A DNA stretch of 63,198 bases from Bacillota bacterium (lineage in GTDB: Bacteria; Bacillota; Clostridia; Oscillospirales; Ethanoligenentaceae). This document shows positions 50,274-59,632 of the stretch, in pieces. The DNA lies in the NCBI GenBank assembly GCA_023391835.1, contig JAEWAE010000066.1:1-63198 (forward strand), written 5' to 3'. A program made the translations under genes and the position numbers. Within the stretch, counting starts at the first letter, position 1. Each line of letters starts with the position of its first letter. The notes below the pieces were generated by a model. It was not told the origin of the DNA. It made no database searches and saw only the letters and a program-made list of their open reading frames with translations.

Positions 50274-50990
50274 ATGGTTGATCTGCATTGCCACATATTG
50301 CCCGGAATTGATGATGGTGCTAAGACAACCCATGATTCTGTCGATCTCATACAGCGGGAAATCCATGATGGGGTCGACATGATCGCGATGACGCCCCATT
50401 ATTACGGCCATAAAAGAACGATAGATGAGTTCATCGGGCAGCGTGAAAAGTCATATCAGACTCTTGCGGAAGAATTAAAAAGGGGAAATATTTCCATCCG
50501 TATTGTGCTAGGCGCCGAGGTCTATTTTACCCCCGCGTTTTTAAAACGTCCGGATAAGTCCAGCCTTTGTTATAGAGGGACTCAATATATGTTAATCGAG
50601 TTCCCGACGGAGGGGTATTATGATTGGATCCCCAATGCAATCTATCAGCTCGGGCTGGAGCGAATTGTACCCGTGATCGCGCATATCGAACGATATCCGT
50701 TTATCCAGTCCAAACCGGAGCGCTTAAACGAGTTGGTCGATGCCGGCGCGATTATCCAGACAAATGCGGAAAGCCTTACCCATATATTGGGGCGTCATAA
50801 ATTACTGGACTCGATTTCAGAGGGGCTAATCCATTTGATTGCCACGGATACGCATTCGATTAATAAACGGCCTCCAATGCTTGGTAAAGCTATGGAAGTT
50901 GTCAGACGGAAACTGGGAGCCCAAAAGGCGCAGGAGCTCGAGGCGAACGCTTATCGAATTCTTGCCAATAAACCCGGCATAGGCTCCTGA
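50274..50990 (+). CDS. PHP-domain tyrosine phosphatase (CpsB/YwqE-like)
   Basis: This 238-residue manganese-dependent phosphatase has the PHP metal site: DLHCHILPGIDDG (His5, His7), a Glu in GAEVYF, HIERYPF and ATDTHS near the C-terminus. CpsB-type enzymes dephosphorylate the BY-kinase tail. Gene order Wzz, kinase, phosphatase differs from the pneumococcal cpsB-C-D order but keeps the same module. Confidence 0.95.
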   Translation: MVDLHCHILPGIDDGAKTTHDSVDLIQREIHDGVDMIAMTPHYYGHKRTIDEFIGQREKSYQTLAEELKRGNISIRIVLGAEVYFTPAFLKRPDKSSLCYRGTQYMLIEFPTEGYYDWIPNAIYQLGLERIVPVIAHIERYPFIQSKPERLNELVDAGAIIQTNAESLTHILGRHKLLDSISEGLIHLIATDTHSINKRPPMLGKAMEVVRRKLGAQKAQELEANAYRILANKPGIGS

Positions 50991-51059
50991 AAATAATTTA
51001 TGCGAAACCGACCGGACGGATAACGAACCCACATATTATGGAAAGGCAGAGCAAAACGA

Positions 51060-52082
51060 ATGGTTATCACGGAAACCCCTTTTCGAATGTCGTTTTTCGG
51101 AGGCGGAACGGATTTCCCCGCGTTTTATAGAGAGCACGGCGGGGCAGTCCTTTCGACCACGTTTGACAAGTATTGCTATGTCACCGTCCGGTATTTGCCC
51201 CATTTTTTCGATTATTCTTCCGAGTTTTCCTATTCTAAGATCGAGCGCGTCAATGATATTGAGGAGATTCAGCATCCGGCAATCCGCGAGGCCATGAGAT
51301 ATCTTGACATGCATGACATCCGCCTGACTTACGAGGCCGATCTGCCGGCCCGCTCCGGGCTTGGGACAAGCAGCTCGTTTGCCGTGGGTATGTTGAATGC
51401 GTTTCATGCGCTGAAAGGGGAATATGCGGGGAAAGAGCAGCTTGCCGACGAAGCGATTTATCTGGAACGGACCCTTTGCCGGGAAAACGGGGGGGTTCAG
51501 GATCAGATAGCCGCCTCCTTCGGGGGGATGAACCGAATCGATTTTGACGCGTCCGGTTACCGTGTTTCTCCGATCATCGTTTCGCCGGGGCGGAAAAGGC
51601 TGCTGAATCAAAATCTGATGCTCTTTTTTACGGGCTTTTCGAGATTCTCGTCCGATATTCAGGAAGGCACGCAGGCAGTGGTGAAAAATAGGACGGATCG
51701 TCTCCTTGAGATGTACCGCCTGGTCGATGAGGCGGAGCGTATACTGACTTCCCCGCATGAAGACCTGAATGATTTCGGGAAACTCCTGGATTACACATGG
51801 AAGCTGAAGCGCGGGATTACGGATAAAATATCGACCAACTCGATAGACGCGCTTTATAAGAAGGCCGTGCAGGCGGGAGCACTCGGCGGAAAGCTGCTCG
51901 GCGCGGGGGGCGGAGGGTTTCTGGTGTTTTATGTGGAGCCGGACAAGCAGGCGTCTGTGAGGGCAGCGTTGAGAAATCTGCTTCTGGTGCCGTTCCAGTT
52001 TGAAAATCAGGGGACGCGGGTCCTCCACTACACCCCGGAAAATGATTCCGCATTGCTGCGGAAAGACGTGCGTGCATCCTGA
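51060..52082 (+). CDS. hddA: D-glycero-D-manno-heptose 7-phosphate kinase (HddA-like GHMP kinase)
   Basis: This 340-residue GHMP kinase starts VITETPFRMSFFGGGTDFP and has the ATP loop RSGLGTSSSFAVG (about 98-110) and a C-terminal GGKLLGAGGGGFLVF motif. It matches the HddA group, which phosphorylates C1 of heptose 7-phosphate to give the 1,7-bisphosphate. The following two genes supply the phosphatase, nucleotidyltransferase and isomerase of the same pathway, which supports the assignment over fucokinase-type relatives. Confidence 0.9.
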   Translation: MVITETPFRMSFFGGGTDFPAFYREHGGAVLSTTFDKYCYVTVRYLPHFFDYSSEFSYSKIERVNDIEEIQHPAIREAMRYLDMHDIRLTYEADLPARSGLGTSSSFAVGMLNAFHALKGEYAGKEQLADEAIYLERTLCRENGGVQDQIAASFGGMNRIDFDASGYRVSPIIVSPGRKRLLNQNLMLFFTGFSRFSSDIQEGTQAVVKNRTDRLLEMYRLVDEAERILTSPHEDLNDFGKLLDYTWKLKRGITDKISTNSIDALYKKAVQAGALGGKLLGAGGGGFLVFYVEPDKQASVRAALRNLLLVPFQFENQGTRVLHYTPENDSALLRKDVRAS

Positions 52083-52113
52083 AATTGATCCGGATAAGGA
52101 CGGAAGGGATTCC

Positions 52114-53403
52114 ATGACGGCAGTTATTATGGCGGGCGGCAAGGGGACAAGAATCGCAAGTGTCGATTCCACAGTACCGAAGCCGATGATCGAGGTGGCG
52201 GGGAAGCCGGTTCTGGAGTATCAGATCGATTGCCTCAGGCGGCAGGGAATCACGGATATTATTCTGGTCATTGGGCATCTGGGGCATGTGATTCGGGAAT
52301 ATTTCGGTGACGGCAGTTTCCTTTCCCGGGGAACGGGCATGCCGTTTGGCGTCCACATCCGGTACATAGAGGAGAAAGAGCCGCTTGGAACGGCAGGGGC
52401 TCTTTTTTATCTCAAAGCGGATCTGCGGGAAGACTTTTTGCTACTTAACGGCGATATTGTGTGGGATGTGGATTTGGGGCGTTTCCTTGCCTTTCACAGA
52501 AGCAGGCATGCGTCCGCAACCTTGTTCACCCACCCAAACAGCCATCCGTATGACAGCGGGCTGATCGTATCCGGGCCGGACGGCAAAGTGACCGCCTGGC
52601 TGCATAAGGAAGAGCCGCGCCTTTGGTACCGCAATCGGGTCAATGCGGGGCTGCATATCCTTTCGCCGAGGCTCCTGAAATCGATGGACGGGCTTAAGAA
52701 ACGGGACCTGGACCGTGACTTTCTGAAGCCTTTGATTCCGTCCGGAACTCTGTACGCGTATTCTTCACCGGAGTATGTCAAGGATATGGGGACCCCGGAT
52801 AGAATGCGTGAGGTTGAAAATGATATCCGGACCGGGAAAGTGCAGAAGCGCAATCTATCTCACAAACAGAGAGCTGTTTTTTTGGACCGCGACGGCACCA
52901 TTAATAAATATGTGGGGTTCCTTACGCACATTGAGGACTTCGAATTACTGGATGGTGTGGCGCAGGCCATCCGCTTGATAAACCACAGCGGGTATTTGGC
53001 TATTGTGGTCACAAATCAGCCGGTCATTGCAAGGGGAGAAGTTACGGAGGAGGGGCTCCGTGAGATTCATCGGAAGATGGAGACTCTTCTTGGGCGGGCG
53101 GGCGCGTATCTGGATGATGTGTTTGTGTGCCCACACCATCCGGATAAGGGCTTTGCCGGGGAACGGCCGGAATACAAAATCCCATGTGACTGCCGGAAAC
53201 CAAAGCCGGGCATGCTCCTGAGAGCCGCCCGGAAATATAATATTGACCTTGCGCAGTCCTTCATGGTCGGCGATGGCGAAAACGATATGCAGGCAGGCCT
53301 GAATGCAGGCTGTCGCATCGCGTATATCGGGGAGAGCCCCGGATATCCTTCCTGTGAAAGTCTGCTCGCTTTTGCCAAGGCGCTGGAGCTGCGTGCAGTC
53401 TGA
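52114..53403 (+). CDS. Bifunctional heptose-1-phosphate guanylyltransferase/heptose bisphosphate phosphatase (HddC-GmhB fusion)
   Basis: This 429-residue protein has two enzymes in one chain. Residues 1-225 are a nucleotidyltransferase (VIMAGGKGTR, KPMIEVAGKPVLEYQI, LLLNGDIVWDVD) like HddC. Residues 250-429 are a HAD phosphatase like GmhB, with FLDRDGTI (near 254-261), a zinc loop (CPHHPD... CDCRKPKPGM) and VGDGENDM. GmhB removes the 7-phosphate, and HddC joins GMP to the resulting heptose 1-phosphate. The fusion places consecutive steps together. ATG 52114 follows GGAAGGG; GTG 52072, overlapping the kinase gene, is possible. GDP rather than ADP activation is inferred from the HddA/HddC context. 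Confidence 0.88.
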   Translation: MTAVIMAGGKGTRIASVDSTVPKPMIEVAGKPVLEYQIDCLRRQGITDIILVIGHLGHVIREYFGDGSFLSRGTGMPFGVHIRYIEEKEPLGTAGALFYLKADLREDFLLLNGDIVWDVDLGRFLAFHRSRHASATLFTHPNSHPYDSGLIVSGPDGKVTAWLHKEEPRLWYRNRVNAGLHILSPRLLKSMDGLKKRDLDRDFLKPLIPSGTLYAYSSPEYVKDMGTPDRMREVENDIRTGKVQKRNLSHKQRAVFLDRDGTINKYVGFLTHIEDFELLDGVAQAIRLINHSGYLAIVVTNQPVIARGEVTEEGLREIHRKMETLLGRAGAYLDDVFVCPHHPDKGFAGERPEYKIPCDCRKPKPGMLLRAARKYNIDLAQSFMVGDGENDMQAGLNAGCRIAYIGESPGYPSCESLLAFAKALELRAV

Positions 53404-53428
53404 GCGTGCATGAGGAAAGGAAAGAAAA

Positions 53429-54082
53429 ATGGCTGCGGAATGCGGACCGATCCGTTATATGGATTTACTGGTTACACGTTACCCGACTCTGGCCCCGATC
53501 CGGGACGATATGATGCAGGCGTATTCGCTGCTGGAGCAGTGTTACGCGGCTGGCGGGAAGCTGCTGATTGCCGGGAATGGCGGCAGCGCCGCGGACGCCG
53601 ACCACATTGTCGGAGAATTGATGAAGGGGTTTAAAAAGTCGAGAAAGATTGCCCCGGAGCTGGCAAAAAAGTTGGAGGAAACCGGGGGCGCATACGGCCG
53701 GCAAATCGCAGAAAAACTCCAAGGCGCTCTGACGGCGATCGCCCTCCAGAACCACGCGGCTCTGAATACGGCTTATCTGAACGATGTGGACGGCCTCTGC
53801 TGCTATGCGCAGCAGGTTTACGGATACGGTCGGCCGGGAGACGTTTTCCTCGGAATATCCACATCTGGGAATTCCAAAAACATTCTGTATGCAGCCGTTG
53901 TGGCAAGGGCTTTGGGGATGAAGGTGATCGGGCTGACAGGCCGGGATGGCGGGAAGCTGAAAGCTCTGTCCGACGCGGCCGTTGTTGTGCCGGGAGAGGA
54001 AACTTTTATGATTCAGGAATTGCATCTTCCGGTCTATCACTGTCTATGCCTGATGCTGGAGGATAGATTTTTTGAAGAATAA
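53429..54082 (+). CDS. gmhA: Sedoheptulose 7-phosphate isomerase
   Basis: This 217-residue SIS-domain isomerase converts sedoheptulose 7-phosphate to D-glycero-D-manno-heptose 7-phosphate, the entry step of nucleotide-heptose synthesis. Motifs: AGNGGSAADADH (about 48-59), LGISTSGNSKN (about 140-150) and the C-terminal ETFMIQELHLPVYHCLC with the metal/active-site Glu and His residues. AGGAAAG precedes the start. The gene follows the fusion gene by 25 bases and ends two bases before the TagA-like gene. Confidence 0.95.
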   Translation: MAAECGPIRYMDLLVTRYPTLAPIRDDMMQAYSLLEQCYAAGGKLLIAGNGGSAADADHIVGELMKGFKKSRKIAPELAKKLEETGGAYGRQIAEKLQGALTAIALQNHAALNTAYLNDVDGLCCYAQQVYGYGRPGDVFLGISTSGNSKNILYAAVVARALGMKVIGLTGRDGGKLKALSDAAVVVPGEETFMIQELHLPVYHCLCLMLEDRFFEE

Positions 54083-54084
54083 GC

Positions 54085-54840
54085 ATGAAAGCTGCGATTA
54101 TGAATAAAGTTCGGCTGCTGAATACACAGGTTAACAACATAAGCATGCAGGAAGCGGTGCAGGCAGTTGAGAAGCTGATTGGGGAAAAACGAAGCGCCTA
54201 TATCGTCGCGGTCAATGTGGATGTCCTCATAAAAATAGAAAAAGACCCTGTGTTGAAAGAGATTGCGGAGAAAGCCGACCTTATGCTGGCGGACGGCAAG
54301 CCGCTGATATGGATTTCCAGAATGCAGGGCCTGCCCATCCGGGAAAAAATTTCCGGCTCCGATCTTGTGCCGGAGCTTTGCCGCATGGCGGCGGAAAAGG
54401 GCTACACTGTTTTTATTCTTGGAGGAAAGGACGGTGTGGCGGAACGGGCAAAACAGCGTTTGGAGCAGGAGTACCCTGCCATTCGGATATCCGGGGTTTA
54501 CGCCCCTCCGCTGGGGTTTGAGACGGACCCGCGTGAGCTGGAAGCGGTCAACACAAGGATTTCACAGGCGGCTCCCGATCTGCTGATTGTCTGCCTTGGC
54601 TGCCCGAAACAGGAAAAATTCATTTGGGAAAACAGAGAGCGGTATCATTCGGCGGTGTCGGTTTGTGCCGGCGCAACGGTCGATTTTCTGGCAGGCGACG
54701 TTCGCCGCGCGCCGCAGTGGATGAGCCGGCATGGCCTTGAGTGGTTTTATCGCTTTTTGCAGGAGCCCAAGAGGCTGTTTCGAAGATATTTCATCGACGA
54801 TCTGAAAGTTTTAAAGCTGATTGTGAAGTACAGAAAATAG
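54085..54840 (+). CDS. WecG/TagA/CpsF family glycosyltransferase (GT26)
   Basis: This 251-residue membrane-associated transferase has the GT26 pattern NVDVLIKI, ADGKPLIWISR, KISGSDLVPELC, FILGGKDGV, LGCPKQEKFIWEN and AGATVDFLAGDVRRAPQWM. TagA adds N-acetylmannosamine to the GlcNAc-lipid in wall teichoic acid linkage-unit synthesis; WecG adds ManNAcA. Here it probably adds the second sugar of the lipid-linked unit. The start lies two bases after the gmhA stop; an in-frame ATG at 54100 is also possible. Confidence 0.92.
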   Translation: MKAAIMNKVRLLNTQVNNISMQEAVQAVEKLIGEKRSAYIVAVNVDVLIKIEKDPVLKEIAEKADLMLADGKPLIWISRMQGLPIREKISGSDLVPELCRMAAEKGYTVFILGGKDGVAERAKQRLEQEYPAIRISGVYAPPLGFETDPRELEAVNTRISQAAPDLLIVCLGCPKQEKFIWENRERYHSAVSVCAGATVDFLAGDVRRAPQWMSRHGLEWFYRFLQEPKRLFRRYFIDDLKVLKLIVKYRK

Positions 54841-54864
54841 CGAAATCGTCGGATGAGGGGTAAA

Positions 54865-55926
54865 ATGAACGTTTTGATGGTAGGGGTTGACCGCAACTGC
54901 GTAGGAGGAATGTGGTCAGTCGCTGAAAACTTTTTGAAAAACGATTACTACGTTGAGCAAACTCATGTGCAATATGTGGCAACGGCGACAAGTGGGTCCG
55001 TGATCCGCCGAGTGGGGAAAATGCTGTCCGGCTATGTAAAAATCATCCGTGTGCTCCATACCGGGGAAATCGATATTCTGCACATCCATATGGCGGAAAA
55101 GGGCAGCACATTCCGCAAGGGTGGGGTCGTTTGGCTGGGGAGAAAGTTTGGCTGCAAAATCGTCGTTCAAATGCACGCAGGCCCCTTTATGGCGTGGTAC
55201 GCTACCCAAGGCGACGCACGGAAAAAGATCATCCGCAAAATTCTCAATTTCCCGGACAAAGTGCTGGTCTTGGGCGAATACTGGAAGAAAACAATGGCGC
55301 AGATCGTCCCGTCGGAAAAAATGGAGGTCCTGTATAACGGCGTCTTATGCCCGGCGGAGAATCCCTATCAAATGCAGGCAAAAAATATTCTTTACTTGGG
55401 CGTCATGAAAAAAGCAAAAGGTATTTTTGATCTTTTGGCTGCGTTTCAATTGATCGCCGGGAAACTGCCGGAGGACTGCTTCTTAATTTTGGGCGGTACG
55501 GATCCGACCGGCGAAGTGTCCCGTTACATACGGGAAAAGCATCTGGAAAATCGGGTGAAAATGCCGGGCTGGATTTCCGGGCCGGAAAAATCCCGGGTGC
55601 TGCAGGAAGCCGCGGTCCTGGTGCAGCCGTCGTATTTCGAAGGCCTTTCCATGTCGGTCATCGAGGCGATGGCTTACGGTGTTCCCGTGGTTGCAACCGG
55701 CATCTCAACCATGCCGGAGGTGCTGGGAACCGGTGCGGAGTTGGTGAAACCGGGTGAAGTCCCCCAACTTGCCCGGGCTCTTCTGGGTTTAATCCAGTCT
55801 CCGGAAAAGCGGCGGCTGCGCAGCGCGGCTGAATTTTCCCGTGCCGGGAGGCTTTTCAGTATGGATGCCGTGGCGCACAGAACCGTTGCCATCTATCGGA
55901 CGGTGTTGGGAAAAACGCGTGAATGA
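54865..55926 (+). CDS. Glycosyltransferase, GT-B fold (GT4-like)
   Basis: This 353-residue transferase begins MNVLMVGVDRNCVGGMWSVAEN and has a C-terminal nucleotide-sugar domain with LYLGVMKKAKGIFDLLAAF, PGWISGPEK and the GT4 motif YFEGLSMSVIEAMAYGVPVVAT (Glu near 257). GAGGGGTAAA precedes ATG 54865; the in-frame ATG at 54853 has no ribosome binding site. Donor and acceptor are unknown; a GDP-heptose donor is one possibility for any of the three GT-B enzymes of this operon. Confidence 0.9.
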   Translation: MNVLMVGVDRNCVGGMWSVAENFLKNDYYVEQTHVQYVATATSGSVIRRVGKMLSGYVKIIRVLHTGEIDILHIHMAEKGSTFRKGGVVWLGRKFGCKIVVQMHAGPFMAWYATQGDARKKIIRKILNFPDKVLVLGEYWKKTMAQIVPSEKMEVLYNGVLCPAENPYQMQAKNILYLGVMKKAKGIFDLLAAFQLIAGKLPEDCFLILGGTDPTGEVSRYIREKHLENRVKMPGWISGPEKSRVLQEAAVLVQPSYFEGLSMSVIEAMAYGVPVVATGISTMPEVLGTGAELVKPGEVPQLARALLGLIQSPEKRRLRSAAEFSRAGRLFSMDAVAHRTVAIYRTVLGKTRE

Positions 55927-55969
55927 CATTGGCTCGATTTTTGCGTAAACATATAAGGAGAAGTGTCCA

Positions 55970-57184
55970 GTGCAGAGTGATATTGTTATGAGAAAAAACG
56001 CGGTTAAAACTTCTCTGGGTGGGTTTCTGTCGTTTTGGATCGTTTTTTTCCTGTTGAAGCCGCCGATTTGGAATTACATTCGATATGGGGACCTTTTTTT
56101 CCGGGGAGGTTGGTTCCTGTCGCTGTTTTTTGTCCTTTGCATTTGCCTGGTCAGGAAGTGCCGCGTTTCCTTCATAACCGTGCTGGTGCTGGGCTATTCC
56201 GTCTGGACGGTCATAACGGCCGCATTGAGAGAACCGGTCTCTGCTTTTTTGCTTATGCAGTGCGGTAGCTTTCTTCTCTTTTCCCTTTTGTTTGATTCCT
56301 ATGCCGGCAATTTGCGTCCGGTCATATCGGCGCTGATGGTCAATTTTGAACTTTTGATTTATACTAATTTCGTTGTCCTTCTGATCGGCCGAGACCATGT
56401 GGAGCAGATGAGCGGGTATGAGTTGTCGTCAATTCTGGGGGGAAAAAACGGTCTGATTCTCTATTGCCTCCCTGCCTGCTGCATTGCGGTTGCCTATTAT
56501 GAATTCACAAGAAAAAAAATGAGGTGCGGTTTGCTGATCGCCGTTGCGTGTGCCACCTGTTTCCTTGTTTGGTCCGCAACGGCGGTATGCGGCATTGTGA
56601 TTTTTCTGTTGCTGCTTCTTTGGCGCGGGAAAAAGCATGCTCTGACCTTCCGGACCGTGTTTATCGTATCAATGATCGCTCAGGTAATCATCCAGAGCTT
56701 CCAATATCTGAAGCCTCTGCCGATTATTTCGAGCTTGATCGTGAATGTGCTTGGGAAAGATGTTACATTCAGTCAACGGACTTACGTCTGGGCTGCGGCA
56801 TGGCACTTGGTTGCCGGGAATCCGTTCTTTGGCTGCGGATATGGAGTGACTTTTTTTGCGCCTGTGGGCCGCACGGGGTTTTATGCCTTCCACGCACATA
56901 ATCAGTTTTTGCAGCAGCTCCTCATTGGCGGCGTGCCGCAGCTGCTGCTGTACTTGTTTCTAAATTGCCGCGCCGGTGCCACACTGGACAAAATGCCGGC
57001 GGGAAGTCTGAGAAAGAATCTGCTTGCGGTATTCGGCGGCCTCTATACGATTTTCCTGGCGGAGAGTTATTTTTCCGTTGTCCTATTTCTGATCTTTTTT
57101 GTGGCCTTTCATTCAAAGCAAATCGCAGAAGAAGCGGAGCCCCATTCAGGCGCCGCCATGGAAGTGGAAGCCCGTCCGAAATAG
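55970..57184 (+). CDS. O-antigen ligase/polymerase-like membrane protein
   Basis: This 404-residue protein has about ten membrane helices and a large external loop containing the family segment QRTYVWAAAWHLVAGNPFFGCGYG and FHAHNQFLQQLLIGG, typical of Wzy/WaaL-type proteins. In a Wzx/Wzy pathway it would join lipid-linked repeat units outside the membrane. The start is GTG 55970, with AAGGAG nine bases upstream. It lies between glycosyltransferase genes, as usual for wzy. Confidence 0.88.
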   Translation: MQSDIVMRKNAVKTSLGGFLSFWIVFFLLKPPIWNYIRYGDLFFRGGWFLSLFFVLCICLVRKCRVSFITVLVLGYSVWTVITAALREPVSAFLLMQCGSFLLFSLLFDSYAGNLRPVISALMVNFELLIYTNFVVLLIGRDHVEQMSGYELSSILGGKNGLILYCLPACCIAVAYYEFTRKKMRCGLLIAVACATCFLVWSATAVCGIVIFLLLLLWRGKKHALTFRTVFIVSMIAQVIIQSFQYLKPLPIISSLIVNVLGKDVTFSQRTYVWAAAWHLVAGNPFFGCGYGVTFFAPVGRTGFYAFHAHNQFLQQLLIGGVPQLLLYLFLNCRAGATLDKMPAGSLRKNLLAVFGGLYTIFLAESYFSVVLFLIFFVAFHSKQIAEEAEPHSGAAMEVEARPK

Positions 57185-57246
57185 GCGGCTTGTAAGAGAA
57201 AAAGCCGTGAATGGATGACTATTTTCCGCAGGGAGAGAAAGATGAA

Positions 57247-58425
57247 ATGCAAAAATTTTTGATCGTTTCCGAGCCGTGCATCTCATCCCCGATGAATCGC
57301 CGGGGGATTGGCGGCAGCCTGTACTGCATGATAAAGGCCCAGAAGGATTTTACGGTGGATCTGCTGTATCTTGACGAGAAAGACCCGGAGTCGGAAGAGG
57401 AAATGCGGCGGTATTTCCGAAATATTTATCACGTGGATGCGAAGAAAGACTCGGCTCACGGCAGCCGGATTCTGTCCGCTCTGAAAGGGCGGCCAAGGCT
57501 TGTGGGCAGCTATGACCTCAAAAAAATTGCCTTCGCCGGGATACCACTGGAGGAATATGACGGCCTTATTTATAACACGGTCAGTGTGCTGGGGCTGTCA
57601 CCTCTGTTTGCCGGACGCTATCAGATTGCGTTTATGATTGACAGTATGTCCATGTTCTATGAACGCCGCAGCCGCCGGGAGCATGGCATCCGGAGCCTTT
57701 ACAGCCGGATGCAGGCGCGGCTTATGCAGCGGTACACGGAAAAGTATATCCCCGTTATGGATAAACTGGTGTACGTATCGAAAGTGGACTGCGAGTACGA
57801 AAAAAGGAGGCACCCTGCTTTTTCCGATAAGTTCTGCTATGTCAGCAACGGCGTTTTCCGGCGGGAAATACAGGATACGCCGGGAGAGCAGGGGATGGGG
57901 CTGAGCCTGGTGTTTTCAGGTATTATGACATATCCCCCCAATAAAGACGCCGCTTTGTTTTTGGCACGGGAAATCTTTCCGGGGCTCCGGGGCAGGTTCC
58001 GTGGAATCCGACTTTACCTTGTCGGAAAAGATCCGGATGCGGAAATCCTGGCCTGCGGTTCCGAAGACGTGATCGTTACCGGAAAAGTTCCCAGTGTGTA
58101 TGCCTACATGAAAGGGGCCTCCCTTTATGTGTCCCCCCTGCTGTACGGGAGCGGGATGAAGAACAAGCTTTTGGAAGCGATGGCGTGCCGGAAGGCGATT
58201 GTGGCTTCGCCGGTCAGTGTCGAAGGAATCCGGAAGCTGCAAAACGGAAAAAACATAGACATTGTAACCGGTGGCGCGGCGGAGTGGATTCAGCACATCG
58301 CGTCTCTTCTTAGTGACCCCGTCAGGGAAGAAAGCTACGCCGCACAGTGCATTGAAATCATCCGGAAGGACTACAGCTGGGACGATGCCTTCCGTAAGCT
58401 TGTCTCCGATGGCAGGCAGGCGTAG
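57247..58425 (+). CDS. Glycosyltransferase, GT-B fold
   Basis: This 392-residue transferase has a divergent N-terminal domain and a recognisable C-terminal Glycos_transf_1 domain (LSLVFSGIMTYPPNKDAALFL, LYLVGKDPDAEI, VTGKVPSVYAYMKGASLYVSPLLYGSGMKNKLLEAMAC). The pattern resembles the group that includes GT4 stealth-like capsule enzymes. ATG 57247 follows GGGAGAG; the upstream ATG at 57211 is possible. Sugar specificity cannot be read. Confidence 0.9.
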   Translation: MQKFLIVSEPCISSPMNRRGIGGSLYCMIKAQKDFTVDLLYLDEKDPESEEEMRRYFRNIYHVDAKKDSAHGSRILSALKGRPRLVGSYDLKKIAFAGIPLEEYDGLIYNTVSVLGLSPLFAGRYQIAFMIDSMSMFYERRSRREHGIRSLYSRMQARLMQRYTEKYIPVMDKLVYVSKVDCEYEKRRHPAFSDKFCYVSNGVFRREIQDTPGEQGMGLSLVFSGIMTYPPNKDAALFLAREIFPGLRGRFRGIRLYLVGKDPDAEILACGSEDVIVTGKVPSVYAYMKGASLYVSPLLYGSGMKNKLLEAMACRKAIVASPVSVEGIRKLQNGKNIDIVTGGAAEWIQHIASLLSDPVREESYAAQCIEIIRKDYSWDDAFRKLVSDGRQA

Positions 58426-58440
58426 ACAGGGGAGGTGCAT

Positions 58441-59553
58441 ATGAAAATTCTTTATGTCTCGGAGCTGAGCGGGATGGGCGGCGGTGAGACCAGCCTGCTC
58501 GGCATAATGACGCATATTTCCGCCCGAGCCGAAGTTTCCCTCTTGTGCCGTGAAGAGGGCGAGCTGCCGAGGCTCAGCCGGCAAAACGGAATTTCCGTTT
58601 ATATTGAAAATTACCGCAGGAAAAAGGAAATCTTTCGTTGCATAGCATGGCTGCGGGATTTTTTCCGCCGACATTCGTTTGATGCCATCCATGCGAACGA
58701 TATTACATCCGCTGCCCTGATTGGCCTTTCGGTGACGGCGTTGCGGCGGAAACCCGAAATATACTGCACGTGCCATATACAATTTGAACGGGTGAGCTTT
58801 TTCAAACGCGTTTTGCTGCACCGCGTGGCGTGTATTTTTTGTGTTTCAGGCGCGGTGCTTAATAATCTGAAAAAGCAGAAAATTCCGAATCTGCAGTTGT
58901 GCCATCTCGGCGTGGACAGTGCGCGGTTTCATGATCGGCCGGCGGGTCGTATCCGCCGGGAACTCCAGCTTGCTCCCGACCGACTGATTATCAGTACGAT
59001 TGCACGGTATCAGGTAATCAAGGGTCAGCTGAAGGCGGTCCGTGCCATGGAAACGGTAATTGCAGAGCATCCGGAGGTTGTGTATCTTCTGGCGGGCGGA
59101 TGCATTTTCGGCAACCCGGAGGACCGGGAATACGAAGAAAATGTGCGGCGCTATATTGTGGGGCACGGTCTGCAGAAACACATTTTCATGCTCGGTGAAA
59201 GGCGGGATATACCGGAAATACTCCGCGATACGCGCTTGCTTCTGATTCCCTCCGATAACGAATCGTTTGGGATGGCCGCGGTGGAGGCCATTGAGTCCGG
59301 CGTCGATATCGTCAGCACTCCGTGTGACGGAACCGTCGAAACTCTGGAACACGACCGAGACATGCTTTGTGCCGGAAACACCTCCCAAGCTTTAGCGGAC
59401 CAGGTGCTCCGCTATCTGAATTCCCCTGAGATGCAGGCCCGTGTCCACCGACATGTGCTGTCCCTTCAGGGGAAATACACGCTGGGGAAAACATCCGAAG
59501 CTTATTACAATACGTATATATGCCATCAAACGGCCGGCGCTGTCACGCTGTAA
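58441..59553 (+). CDS. Glycosyltransferase family 4 protein
   Basis: This 370-residue GT-B enzyme has an N-terminal acceptor domain (ILYVSELSGMGGGETSLLGIM) and a C-terminal donor domain with ISTIARYQVIKGQLKAVRAM and LLLIPSDNESFGMAAVEAIESGVDIVS, the latter with the family Glu-rich motif. GGGGAGGTGCAT directly precedes ATG 58441. It lies 15 bases after the preceding stop. Confidence 0.92.
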   Translation: MKILYVSELSGMGGGETSLLGIMTHISARAEVSLLCREEGELPRLSRQNGISVYIENYRRKKEIFRCIAWLRDFFRRHSFDAIHANDITSAALIGLSVTALRRKPEIYCTCHIQFERVSFFKRVLLHRVACIFCVSGAVLNNLKKQKIPNLQLCHLGVDSARFHDRPAGRIRRELQLAPDRLIISTIARYQVIKGQLKAVRAMETVIAEHPEVVYLLAGGCIFGNPEDREYEENVRRYIVGHGLQKHIFMLGERRDIPEILRDTRLLLIPSDNESFGMAAVEAIESGVDIVSTPCDGTVETLEHDRDMLCAGNTSQALADQVLRYLNSPEMQARVHRHVLSLQGKYTLGKTSEAYYNTYICHQTAGAVTL

Positions 59554-59632
59554 GGCGCGAAACAAAAATTCGAGCGCGCCGTGTCTTATCCGAGCATAGC
59601 CACTCTGCAATCTGTGTTAAGGGGAATAAAAG